From Terrimesophilobacter sp036833635 (GTDB lineage: Bacteria; Actinomycetota; Actinomycetes; Actinomycetales; Microbacteriaceae), in NCBI GenBank assembly GCA_036833635.1, contig DAITPJ010000001.1:1-64000 (forward strand): DNA of 64,000 nt, read 5' to 3'. The position numbers were made by a program, and so were the translations under genes. Under the pieces are notes generated by a model. It was not told where the DNA came from and did not search any database. It worked only from the letters and a program-made list of their open reading frames with translations. Within the stretch, counting starts at the first letter, position 1; every line of letters begins with the position of its first letter. Of this stretch, positions 15,523 through 23,062 are shown piece by piece.

Positions 15523-16614
15523 TCAGTCGCGGTAGGCGCCAGTGAGGCGCACGGCACCGCCGCTCACGCCCTTCGCGCCCTGCTCGAAGCCTTCGAGCGG
15601 GCGTGGTGCGGTCGAGACCTCGCCGACGACCCAGGCCGGGATGCCGCCGGCCGCCCACTGCGCGATCAACGCGGCCGCAGCATCCGGGCCCACGATCGCG
15701 AGCATGCCCACGCCGAGGTTCCAGGTGCCCTCGGTGTCGGCGAGCGCGAGCCCTCCCCAGTCCGCGAGAACGCGGAACACCGCTGGCGGCGACCAGCTCG
15801 CGCGGTCGAGTTCGACCCATGCCCCGACCGGGAGAACGCGCGCGAGGTTCGCCGCGATCCCGCCGCCGGTCACGTGGCTGAGTGCGTGCACGGCATCCGG
15901 ATGCCGCCCCAGCGCGTCGAGGACCGCCCGCGTGTACAGCCGGGTCGGCTCGAGCAGTGCCTCTCCCACGACGCCGAGGTCATCGGTGCGGTCGCCGAAG
16001 CCGATGCCGCGATCGGCGAGGATGTGCCGGACGAGCGAGAAGCCGTTGCTGTGGAGGCCCGAGGATGCCATGGCGACCACGATGTCGCCGTCGCGGACGC
16101 GCTCAGGGCCGAGCACGGCATCCGCTTCGACCGCACCGACCGCGGCACCCGCGACGTCGTAGTCGTCTGGCCCCAGCAGCCCAGGGTGCTCCGCGGTCTC
16201 GCCGCCGACGAGCGCGGTGCCGGTCGCCTCGCACGCGCGGGCGATGCCGGCCACGATCGCAGCGATGCGCTCAGGGACGACCCGCCCGCACGCGATGTAG
16301 TCGGTCATGAAGAGCGGCTTCGCGCCCACGACGACGATGTCGTCGACGACCATGCCGACGAGGTCCTGCCCGATCGTGTCGTGCTTGTCGAGTGCCTGCG
16401 CGATCGCGACCTTGGTGCCCACGCCATCCGTCGACGTCGCCAGCAATGGATGCCGGAAGGCCGTGAGCGCGGACGCGTCGAAGAGCCCCGCGAATCCGCC
16501 GACGCCACCGAGCACCTCCGGCCCATGGGTCTTCGCGACCGCGGCCTTCATGAGCTCGACCGCGAGGTCCCCGGCCCGGGTGTCGACGCCGGCGGCAGCG
16601 TACGGGTCCGTCAT
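15523..16614 (-). CDS. purM: Phosphoribosylformylglycinamidine cyclo-ligase (AIR synthetase)
   Basis: The 363-aa enzyme closes the imidazole ring (FGAM + ATP to AIR), step five of purine synthesis. It shows YAAAGVDTRAGD at the start, the glycine-rich STDGVGTKVAIA, DDIVVVGAKPLFMTDYIACG, VGGETAEHPG and SHVTGGGIAANL, all standard for PurM. ATG 16614 (MTDPYAAAG) is preferred on family alignment; GTG 16650 is possible and adds 12 residues. It is followed and preceded by related interleaved palindromes. It lies downstream of purF in the same direction. Confidence 0.95.
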   Translation of the reverse strand: MTDPYAAAGVDTRAGDLAVELMKAAVAKTHGPEVLGGVGGFAGLFDASALTAFRHPLLATSTDGVGTKVAIAQALDKHDTIGQDLVGMVVDDIVVVGAKPLFMTDYIACGRVVPERIAAIVAGIARACEATGTALVGGETAEHPGLLGPDDYDVAGAAVGAVEADAVLGPERVRDGDIVVAMASSGLHSNGFSLVRHILADRGIGFGDRTDDLGVVGEALLEPTRLYTRAVLDALGRHPDAVHALSHVTGGGIAANLARVLPVGAWVELDRASWSPPAVFRVLADWGGLALADTEGTWNLGVGMLAIVGPDAAAALIAQWAAGGIPAWVVGEVSTAPRPLEGFEQGAKGVSGGAVRLTGAYRD

Positions 16615-16656
16615 CCGGAGCACCCTGTGGAGATCCGTCGTTCGCACCACTGCGAG

Positions 16657-16714
16657 GGGTCAGTAACTGCTCTTCCGGGGGCCCGCGAAGGACAGTTACT
16701 GACCCTTCGCGGGC
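16657..16714. repeat. Interleaved (ABA'B') inverted repeats between purF and purM
   Basis: Arm A GGGTCAGTAACTG (16657-16669) pairs perfectly with CAGTTACTGACCC (16693-16705). Arm B GCCCGCGAAGG (16681-16691) pairs perfectly with CCTTCGCGGGC (16704-16714). A' and B' overlap by 2 nt, so the two stems exclude each other. The architecture and the B arms match the element at 15452-15518, while the A arms differ and are each self-consistent. Confidence 0.75.
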
Positions 16715-16777
16715 TTGAGAGGGCGGATGCCGCCGCGATGCCGGGGCGACCGCACACACGCGGACGAACGCCCACCG

Positions 16778-18292
16778 TCACTCCTGCCGCCCAGGGTCGC
16801 CGAACACCACGGGTGCCAACTCACGTGCCGGCAGCTCCCGCTCGAGCAGGTTCTTGCCCATGAGGTGCGCGTCCGAGAGCGGGATCGGGTAAACCCCCGT
16901 GAAGCAGGCGGTGCACAGGCTCGAGCGCGGCTGCTCCGTCGCCTCGATCATGCCGTCCTCCGAGAGGTAGCCGAGACTGTCAGCGCCGATCGCCTGTTGC
17001 ACCTCGTCGACGCTCAGGCCCGTCGCGAGCAGCTCGGCCCGCGAGGCGAAGTCGATGCCGTAGAAGCACGGCCAGGTGATGGGCGGGCTCGAGATCCGCA
17101 CGTGCACCTCGGCTGCTCCGGCTTCCCGCAGCATCGCGACGAGGGCGCGCTGCGTGTTGCCGCGCACGATCGAGTCGTCGACGACGATGAGCCGCTTGCC
17201 CTTGATGACCTCGCGCAGCGGGTTGAGCTTGAGCTTGATGCCGCGCTGCCGAATCGTCTGCGACGGCTGGATGAACGTGCGACCGACGTAGGCGTTCTTG
17301 ACGAGCCCCTGCCCGTACGGGATTCCGGATGCCTCCGCGTAGCCGATGGCAGCCGGCGTGCCCGATTCCGGCGTCGGGATGACGAGATCCGCCTCGACAG
17401 GATGCTCCCGGGCGAGCCGCCGACCCATCTCCACCCGCGCCTCGTACACGCCGCGCCCGGCGATCGTCGTGTCTGGTCGGGCGAGATAGACGTACTCGAA
17501 TACGCATCCGGCGCGCTTGACCTCGGCGAACCGCTCCGAGCGCAGCCCGTTCTCGTCGATTGCGATGAGCTCGCCCGGTTCGACCTCGCGAACGAAGGAT
17601 GCGCCGACGATGTCGAGCGCCGCCGTCTCGCTCGCGACGACCCAGCCGCGCTCGAGCCGCCCGAGCACGAGCGGGCGAACCCCCTGCGGGTCGCGTGCAG
17701 CGTAAAGCGTGGTCTCGTCCATGAAGACGAGGCAGAACGCGCCGCGCAGGCGCGGCAGCACCTCGAGGGCCGTCGCCTCGAGCGTGTGGTCGAGGTCGCC
17801 GGCGAAGAGCGCCGTGATGACCGCGGTGTCGGTCGTATTGCCGCGGGCGAGCTCGCCGTCGACCTCGGGGTGCCGTTCGTGCACGAGCTGCAGGAGTTCG
17901 GCGGTGTTGGTGAGGTTTCCGTTGTGGCCGAGGGCTACCGTGCCGCCCGCGGTGCGCCCGAGCGTCGGCTGGGCGTTCTGCCAACTCGACGAGCCCGTCG
18001 TCGAGTAGCGCGTATGACCTACCGCGAGATGGCCGACGAGCGTGTTGAGCGCGGCCTCGTTGAAGACCTGCGACACGAGCCCCATGTCCTTGTAGACGAG
18101 GATCTTCGAACCGTCGCTTGTGGCGATGCCCGCGGACTCCTGGCCGCGGTGCTGCAGGGCGTAAAGGCCGAAGTAGCTGAGCTTGGCCACCTCTTCGCCC
18201 GGTGCCCACACGCCGAACACGCCGCAGGCATCCTGAGGGCCCTTCTCCCCCTGGAGAAGTTCGTGACCCAGCCGACCATCGCCACCGGCCAA
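16778..18292 (-). CDS. purF: Amidophosphoribosyltransferase
   Basis: The 504-aa enzyme makes phosphoribosylamine from PRPP and glutamine, the first committed purine step. A 22-residue propeptide precedes Cys23 (GPQDACGVFGV), the glutaminase nucleophile after processing. GHTRYSTTG and HNGNLTN complete the Ntn domain. The PRPP loop VVDDSIVRGNT is in the C-terminal domain, followed by cysteines (SLCTACFTG) that could hold an iron-sulfur cluster as in Bacillus PurF. The start is TTG 18292 with AGGGG 7 nt upstream, 10 nt after the preceding gene's stop. It is transcribed with the membrane gene upstream. Confidence 0.95.
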   Translation of the reverse strand: MAGGDGRLGHELLQGEKGPQDACGVFGVWAPGEEVAKLSYFGLYALQHRGQESAGIATSDGSKILVYKDMGLVSQVFNEAALNTLVGHLAVGHTRYSTTGSSSWQNAQPTLGRTAGGTVALGHNGNLTNTAELLQLVHERHPEVDGELARGNTTDTAVITALFAGDLDHTLEATALEVLPRLRGAFCLVFMDETTLYAARDPQGVRPLVLGRLERGWVVASETAALDIVGASFVREVEPGELIAIDENGLRSERFAEVKRAGCVFEYVYLARPDTTIAGRGVYEARVEMGRRLAREHPVEADLVIPTPESGTPAAIGYAEASGIPYGQGLVKNAYVGRTFIQPSQTIRQRGIKLKLNPLREVIKGKRLIVVDDSIVRGNTQRALVAMLREAGAAEVHVRISSPPITWPCFYGIDFASRAELLATGLSVDEVQQAIGADSLGYLSEDGMIEATEQPRSSLCTACFTGVYPIPLSDAHLMGKNLLERELPARELAPVVFGDPGRQE

Positions 18293-18302
18293 CCGTGTGC
18301 CC

Positions 18303-18689
18303 CTATCCGTCGCCCTGCGCTGAGCCGTCGATGTCGTCGAGCCCGAGTTCCTCCGGGACCACCCCTCCTGCGGGCAGATCGGCCGGGTCGACGTGCACGT
18401 CCAGTTTACCCGCGACGACCTCGGTGGCCCGACGGGTCGCGCGTCGATCCAGCACGATCGCGAGAAGTGCGCCGAGCGCCGCTCCGACCGGCACGCCGAA
18501 GAGCGCGAAGTAGCCGAAGGTGGCCGAGAGACCGACCGCGGGATCTGCCGGGAAGAGAGAGGTGACGATGAGCGTCGCGATGAGGCCGACGAGCGCGCCG
18601 ACGACGATGAAGGCCGAGAACCGCGGCGCCCGGCGGATGCTCACGGTCGTGCGCTCTTCATGGCCCGCGTCGTTCTTCTGCTCGCTCAT
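18303..18689 (-). CDS. Small conserved membrane protein upstream of purF
   Basis: A 128-aa protein with two or three membrane segments (FSAFIVVGALVGLIATLIV, ATFGYFALFGVPVGAALGA, LLAIVLD) and an acidic soluble tail ending in LDDIDGSAQGDG. Genes of this type sit between a sterol-carrier-like gene and purF in related actinobacteria, as here. No function is known. Its stop lies 10 nt before the TTG of purF, and the purF SD overlaps the stop, which suggests coupling. Confidence 0.75.
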   Translation of the reverse strand: MSEQKNDAGHEERTTVSIRRAPRFSAFIVVGALVGLIATLIVTSLFPADPAVGLSATFGYFALFGVPVGAALGALLAIVLDRRATRRATEVVAGKLDVHVDPADLPAGGVVPEELGLDDIDGSAQGDG

Positions 18690-18693
18690 GCCC

Positions 18694-19083
18694 CTATTCT
18701 CCCGCAGTCCAGTCGAGTGGGAGCAGTCCGTCGAGATTCGCGCGGGTTCCGGATGCCGAGACGCGCGATTCTGCGACCGCGGCCGGCCAGTCGGTCGCCC
18801 CGGTCGCGAGCTCGATCCAGGTGGCGGCGTCCGTCTCGATGACGTTGGGCGGGGTGCCCCGCGTGTGTCGCGGTCCCTCGACGCATTGGACTGCGCCGTA
18901 GGGCGGAACACGCACCTCGAGGGTGTTGCCCGGCGCGACATCGGCGAGCAGCTGAAGCAGATAGCGCACCGCGAGCGCCGTCGTGTCGCGCCCTCGCGCG
19001 GCATCCGAGTCGGCGGCATCCGGTGTGAGCGCGGCGCGCACGGCCGCGACCCCCGCCGCCGCCGCGATCCGTGCCCTGCCCAT
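18694..19083 (-). CDS. Sterol-carrier-like (SCP2 superfamily) protein
   Basis: A 129-aa protein with the actinobacterial SCP-like signature RGTPPNVIETDAATWIELATG and a preceding VRVPPYGAVQC strand. Proteins of this fold bind hydrophobic ligands; the partner here is unknown. It is the first gene of a minus-strand unit SCP-like, membrane protein, purF, purM, and is divergent from purD with 35-41 bp between starts. Confidence 0.82.
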   Translation of the reverse strand: MGRARIAAAAGVAAVRAALTPDAADSDAARGRDTTALAVRYLLQLLADVAPGNTLEVRVPPYGAVQCVEGPRHTRGTPPNVIETDAATWIELATGATDWPAAVAESRVSASGTRANLDGLLPLDWTAGE

Positions 19084-19112
19084 GCGCCAACGCTATCCCG
19101 AGCGGGGGCCGG

Positions 19113-19118
19113 TAACCT
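19113..19118 (+). promoter_or_regulatory. -10 box of a leaderless purD promoter
   Basis: TAACCT ends 6 nt before GTG 19125. This spacing selects 19125 over the two GTG codons just upstream (19119, 19122) as the purD start. Confidence 0.6.
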
Positions 19119-19124
19119 GTGGTG

Positions 19125-20375
19125 GTGCGAATCCTCCTGCTCGGTTCCGGCGCGCGTGAGCACGCCATCCTGACCGCACTGCTCGCGGAGGATGCCGGCC
19201 ACGAGGTCACGGTCGCGCCGGGCAACGCGGGGATCGCCGCCGACGCCGACACGATCGGGATCGATCCCGAGAACCCGAAGCTCGTCGGCGACTTCGCGGC
19301 CGACAACGGCATCGAGCTCGTCATCGTCGGGCCGGAGTCGCCCCTCGTCGCGGGCGTCGCCGACGCGGTGCGCAAACGCGGCATTCCGGTCTTCGGGCCT
19401 GGGAAGGCGGCCGCCCAGCTCGAAAGCAGCAAGTCGTTCGCGAAACGCGTCATGGATGCCGCCGGCGTGCCGACGGGCCGGGCCGTTCGCGCGGGCACGC
19501 TCGAGGAGGCCGCGGCCGCCCTCGACACGTTCGGCGCACCGCACGTCGTCAAGGCCGACGGGCTCGCCGCGGGCAAGGGTGTGCTCGTCACGAGCGACCG
19601 CGACGCCGCGCTCGCCCACGCCGAGCACTTCCTGCAGCTCGGGCCGGTGCTCATCGAGGAGTTCCTCGACGGCCAGGAGGTCTCGCTCTTCCTCCTCGCC
19701 GACGGCGTGACCGTGCTGCCGCTCTCGCCCGCGCAGGACTACAAGCGCGTCGGCGACGGCGATGCCGGCCCCAACACCGGCGGGATGGGTGCATACTCTC
19801 CGCTGCCCTGGCTGCCGGCTGGCTTCGTCGACGAGGTGGTCGACACGGTCGCGCTCCCGGTCATCCGTCAGCTCGCCGGCGAGGGCACGCCGTTCAGCGG
19901 CCTGCTCTACTGCGGGCTCATCGTGACCGGGAAGGGGCTGCGCGTCATCGAGTTCAACGCGCGCTTCGGCGACCCGGAGACGCAGGTCGTGCTCCCGCGG
20001 CTCGTGACGCCGCTCAGCGGGCTGCTGCTCGCGGCGGCGACCGGCGCGCTCGGCGGCCTGCCGCATCCGGAGTTCTCCGACGATGTTTGCGTCGCGGTCG
20101 TGCTCGCGAGCGAGGGGTATCCGGATGCCCCGCAGACCGGGCGGGAGATCACCGGTCTCGAGGCCGCAGCGGCTGTACCGGGCGTGCGGGTGCTGCACGC
20201 CGCGACAGCGCGCGCCGGGGAGGTGTGCGCCGCGACGGGCGGACGCGTGCTCAATGTCGTCGCGACCGCGGGCGACTTCGCCGAGGCTCGGGCCCGCGCC
20301 TACCGTGCGCTCGACGCCATCCACCTCGAGGGCTCCCACTACCGCACCGACATCGCCGCCCGCGTCGCCGACTGA
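19125..20375 (+). CDS. purD: Phosphoribosylamine-glycine ligase (GAR synthetase)
   Basis: A 416-aa ATP-grasp enzyme that joins glycine to phosphoribosylamine, the second purine step. It shows VRILLLGSGAREHAI at the start, VVGPESPLVAGVADA, FGPGKAAAQLESSKSFAK, the ATP-grasp core VVKADGLAAGKGVLV and GGMGAYSP, and EFNARFGDPETQ near the metal site. Three GTG codons in a row could begin it; 19125 fits the leaderless -10 box. The stop is followed within 3 nt by palindromic element A. Confidence 0.95.
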   Translation: MRILLLGSGAREHAILTALLAEDAGHEVTVAPGNAGIAADADTIGIDPENPKLVGDFAADNGIELVIVGPESPLVAGVADAVRKRGIPVFGPGKAAAQLESSKSFAKRVMDAAGVPTGRAVRAGTLEEAAAALDTFGAPHVVKADGLAAGKGVLVTSDRDAALAHAEHFLQLGPVLIEEFLDGQEVSLFLLADGVTVLPLSPAQDYKRVGDGDAGPNTGGMGAYSPLPWLPAGFVDEVVDTVALPVIRQLAGEGTPFSGLLYCGLIVTGKGLRVIEFNARFGDPETQVVLPRLVTPLSGLLLAAATGALGGLPHPEFSDDVCVAVVLASEGYPDAPQTGREITGLEAAAAVPGVRVLHAATARAGEVCAATGGRVLNVVATAGDFAEARARAYRALDAIHLEGSHYRTDIAARVAD

Positions 20376-20377
20376 TG

Positions 20378-20465
20378 CTTTCATCATTCAGGAGGTTGTG
20401 CGACCGATGAGGCTGGTGAGGTTAGTCTCCGCACTCCCGCACCACAACCTCCTGAATAATGAGAG
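20378..20465. repeat. Palindromic element A (CTTTCATCATTCAGGAGG family)
   Basis: An 88-bp element between purD and purC. The left terminus CTTTCATCATTCAGGAGG continues to TTGTG, and the right terminus is its inverse with two mismatches. The left arm carries a consensus SD core (AGGAGGT) and the right arm its complement ACCTCCT. In-frame ATG 20407 within the element could extend purC by 22 residues. Elements B and C share the termini. Confidence 0.8.
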
Positions 20466-20472
20466 CGTGACA

Positions 20473-21321
20473 ATGGATCTCGCCGGCTGGGAGCTCGCCT
20501 ACTCGGGCAAGGTGCGCGACCTCTACCGGTCGGCCGCGCGGCCGGGCGAGGTGCTCATGGTCGCGAGCGACCGCGTGAGTGCGTTCGACCACGTGCTCGA
20601 GCCGGGCATCCCCGGCAAGGGCGAGCTGCTCACGCGGCTCAGCCTGTGGTGGTTCGACAAGCTCGACGGCATTCCGAACCACCTCGTGAGCGAGGCCGGC
20701 GCGATCCCGGATGCCGTGGCCAGGCGAGCGATGCTCGTGCGCACGCTCGAGATGTTCCCGATCGAATGCGTCGTGCGGGGCTACCTCGCCGGGAGCGCGT
20801 GGGCCGAGTACCGGGAGGGTGGGAGCGTCTGCGGGAGCGCGCTGCCGGCCGGGCTGGAGTTCGGTGACCGGCTGCCGCATCCGTTGTTCACTCCCGCTTT
20901 CAAGGCGCCGATGGGCGAGCACGACGAGAACATCACGTTCGAGCGCACGGTCGAACTCGTCGGGGCGGATGCTGCGCAGCGGCTTCGCGCGCTGAGCCTC
21001 GAGATCTACACGCGCGCCGCCGCGATCGCCGAGGAGCGCGGCCTCATCATCGCCGACACCAAGTTCGAGTTCGGGTCGAGGGCCGACGGCACCATCATGC
21101 TCGCCGACGAGGTGCTTACGAGCGACAGCAGCCGATACTGGGACGCCGAGGCCTGGTCGCAGGGCGAACGCACGGCGAGCTTTGACAAACAGGTCGTGCG
21201 CAACTGGCTCTCCGCGAACTGGGACCCGGCCTCAGCGGGCGCGCCACCGCGGCTGCCCGACACCATCGTCGACCTCACCGCGGCCCGCTACCGCGAGCTC
21301 ATCGACCGCCTCACCGCCTGA
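20473..21321 (+). CDS. purC: Phosphoribosylaminoimidazole-succinocarboxamide synthase
   Basis: The 282-aa enzyme couples CAIR with aspartate to SAICAR. Motifs are YSGKVRDLY at the ATP site, ASDRVSAFDHVLEPGIPGKG, ECVVRGYLAGSAW, GEHDENITFE, IIADTKFEFG and LADEVLTSDSSRYW. ATG 20473 (MDLAGWELAYSG) matches where the family begins, with a weak GAGAG SD. A longer form from ATG 20407, whose SD AGGAGG lies inside element A, would add residues encoded by the repeat and cannot be excluded. The stop is followed by element B. Confidence 0.95.
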   Translation: MDLAGWELAYSGKVRDLYRSAARPGEVLMVASDRVSAFDHVLEPGIPGKGELLTRLSLWWFDKLDGIPNHLVSEAGAIPDAVARRAMLVRTLEMFPIECVVRGYLAGSAWAEYREGGSVCGSALPAGLEFGDRLPHPLFTPAFKAPMGEHDENITFERTVELVGADAAQRLRALSLEIYTRAAAIAEERGLIIADTKFEFGSRADGTIMLADEVLTSDSSRYWDAEAWSQGERTASFDKQVVRNWLSANWDPASAGAPPRLPDTIVDLTAARYRELIDRLTA

Positions 21322-21323
21322 TT

Positions 21324-21432
21324 GCTTTCACCATTCAGGAGTTGGTGTGGCCAAAGTTTCCCATGTTGCGATTGAACAGGAGACCCGCCCCAGCCGCCTC
21401 ACCAGTCACAACACCTCCTGAATGATGAAAGC
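21324..21432. repeat. Palindromic element B (CTTTCATCATTCAGGAGG family)
   Basis: A 109-bp element directly after the purC stop. The left terminus GCTTTCACCATTCAGGAG is answered by CTCCTGAATGATGAAAGC at the right end. Its core read on the minus strand (CTGGTGAGG...TCTCC) resembles the plus-strand core of element A, so the two may be inserted in opposite orientation. Confidence 0.8.
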
Positions 21433-21442
21433 TGAAAGAGAT

Positions 21443-21458
21443 ACTTGAAAGTTCAAGT
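21443..21458. promoter_or_regulatory. Operator-like palindrome upstream of the dioxygenase gene
   Basis: ACTTGAAAGTTCAAGT is an inverted repeat (ACTTGAA/TTCAAGT around AG) whose centre is 32 bp before ATG 21483, in the expected promoter. Sites of this shape bind MarR- or HxlR-like redox or aromatic-sensing repressors; the regulator is not encoded nearby. Confidence 0.55.
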
Positions 21459-21482
21459 AAATTGTGATGGACTAGAGGCATC

Positions 21483-22391
21483 ATGACCGAGCACACGAAG
21501 ACCACTCAGAGCGCACGCCCCTCCCAGAACACCCAGGACATCCTCTCGGCGGGCACCGGGATGGGCGCAGTCACGCTCAAGGTCGCCGATCTCGACCGGA
21601 TGATCGGCTTCTATCGCGACGGCGTGGGCCTCGACCTCCTCGCGCAGGACGGCGACAGCGCCATACTCGGCCGCCCTGGTCGGCCGTCCCTCGTCCTCCA
21701 GGTCGCTCCAGAGCTCAAGCACGCCGGCGAGCACGAGGCCGGCCTCTTCCACACGGCGTTCCTCTTCGCCGAGAAGGCCGACCTGGCCGCGGCGGTCTAC
21801 TCCGTCGCCCGCAAGCATCCGTCGAGCTTCACGGGAAGCTCCGACCACTTCGTGAGCAACGCGTTCTACTTCGACGACCCGGAGGGCAACGGGGTCGAGC
21901 TCTACTGGGACACCGAGCGGGACCTCTGGGAGTGGGACCGCGGCTCGGTACGAATGGGCACCGTCTACCTCGACCCCAACCGCTTCCTGCAGGAGAACCT
22001 GACCGAGGTGGGCGCCGAAAAACCGGGCGACGGCGACGCCGGCGTCGGCCACGTACACCTCAAGGTCGGAGACATCTCCACGGCGAAGCGCTTCTACGTC
22101 GACACGCTCGGCTTCGAGACGACCTTCGAGTACGGCACGCAGGCGCTCTTCGTGAGCGCGGGCGGCTATCACCACCACGTCGGCATGAACACCTGGCACA
22201 GCTCGGGCGCCGGCACCCGCACCCCGGCCCTCGGGCTCGGCCAGGTCTCGATCGAGGTCCCGTCAGCGGATGACGTGGGTGCCCTGCGCGAGCGTCTCGC
22301 GAGCGCGAGCGTCCCGGTGGCCGACGACGGCAGCAGGCTCGTCTTCGACGACCCGTGGGCGAACCTCGTCACGGTTCACACCCCCGCCTGA
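21483..22391 (+). CDS. Two-domain extradiol ring-cleavage dioxygenase (VOC family, CatE-like)
   Basis: A 302-aa protein made of two VOC modules, about residues 27-150 and 168-300. The first has VTLKVADLDRMIGFY, GLFHTAFLF and DPEGNGVELYWD; the second has GHVHLKVGDISTAKRFY and GGYHHHVGMNTW. This matches catechol-2,3-dioxygenase-like proteins of the CatE/MhqA kind, which open catechol or hydroquinone rings with Fe(II) or Mn(II). It is a single gene behind an operator-like palindrome, so it is likely induced by quinones or phenols. Ring-cleavage substrate is inferred. Confidence 0.85.
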   Translation: MTEHTKTTQSARPSQNTQDILSAGTGMGAVTLKVADLDRMIGFYRDGVGLDLLAQDGDSAILGRPGRPSLVLQVAPELKHAGEHEAGLFHTAFLFAEKADLAAAVYSVARKHPSSFTGSSDHFVSNAFYFDDPEGNGVELYWDTERDLWEWDRGSVRMGTVYLDPNRFLQENLTEVGAEKPGDGDAGVGHVHLKVGDISTAKRFYVDTLGFETTFEYGTQALFVSAGGYHHHVGMNTWHSSGAGTRTPALGLGQVSIEVPSADDVGALRERLASASVPVADDGSRLVFDDPWANLVTVHTPA

Positions 22392-22397
22392 CCCCGA

Positions 22398-22507
22398 CTT
22401 TCATCATTCAGGAGGGTGTGGGGCTGAAGTGACGGGTGGTGTGTGTGATGTATCCGGTGGTGTACTCACCCGCCACTCGGGCCCCACAACCTCCTGAATA
22501 ATGAAAG
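22398..22507. repeat. Palindromic element C (CTTTCATCATTCAGGAGG family)
   Basis: A 110-bp element that exactly fills the space between two convergent stops (22391 and 22509). The 27-nt arms CTTTCATCATTCAGGAGG...TGTGGGGC and their inverse differ at two positions. A bidirectional terminator role fits the position; the shared termini with A and B suggest a mobile or homogenised family. Confidence 0.85.
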
Positions 22508-22508
22508 C

Positions 22509-22946
22509 TCAGCGGAGGACGGAGCTCAGCAGCAGGCTCGTCTCGCTGTTGACGACGCCTTCGATCGACCGGATGCGACCCAGTACGCCGTCGAAGTGCG
22601 CGAGCGTCTCGGCGCCCAGCTCGGCGACGAGGTCCCACCCGCCGTTCGTCGTGTGCAGCGAGCGGATCTCGGGAAACCCCCTCAACTGGCGGATGACGTC
22701 GTCTGTCGTCCTGCCCTCGACCTCGATGAGCGTCATGGCGCGCACGGCGAGCGGGTCGAGTTCATCGCGCACCCGCACGGTGAAACCGACGATCGTACCC
22801 GACTCCACGAGCCGATCGATGCGGCTCGTGACGGTCGCGCGTGCGACACCGAGCCTGCGGGCCAGGGCCGCCACCGGCATCCTGCCGTCCTCGCGCAGGG
22901 CGGAGAGGAGGCGTCGGTCGGTGTCGTCCAGCGACGTCTTTGTCAT
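22509..22946 (-). CDS. Lrp/AsnC family transcriptional regulator
   Basis: A 145-aa regulator: N-terminal HTH (LDDTDRRLLSALREDGR, VAALARRLGVARATVTSRID) and a C-terminal RAM domain (AMTLIEVEGR, GGWDLVAELG) that binds amino acids. It is divergent from ornithine cyclodeaminase and a citrulline hydrolase gene, so it probably controls them in response to arginine, citrulline, ornithine or proline. A perfect palindrome overlaps its own start codon, which suggests autoregulation. Confidence 0.93.
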   Translation of the reverse strand: MTKTSLDDTDRRLLSALREDGRMPVAALARRLGVARATVTSRIDRLVESGTIVGFTVRVRDELDPLAVRAMTLIEVEGRTTDDVIRQLRGFPEIRSLHTTNGGWDLVAELGAETLAHFDGVLGRIRSIEGVVNSETSLLLSSVLR

Positions 22947-22957
22947 AGTGCACTATG
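22944..22957. promoter_or_regulatory. Lrp-type operator candidate over the regulator's start codon
   Basis: CATAGTGCACTATG is a perfect 14-bp palindrome that includes the ATG of the Lrp gene and extends into the 116-bp divergent promoter region. Confidence 0.55.
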
Positions 22958-23062
22958 GTACCCAGCAGATTGCGCAGTTCGAAGTCATACTGTGAGCACA
23001 CGCAGCCTTGTCGTCGCATATCGCCAAGTCGTACGGTGGAATGAGCAGCAAGGAGCACAACG

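Noticed and set aside
16615..16650. GTG 16650 as purM start
   Set aside because: The extra 12 residues are not conserved in PurM and would bring the start to the edge of the palindrome; ATG 16614 begins the conserved DPYAAAGVD segment.
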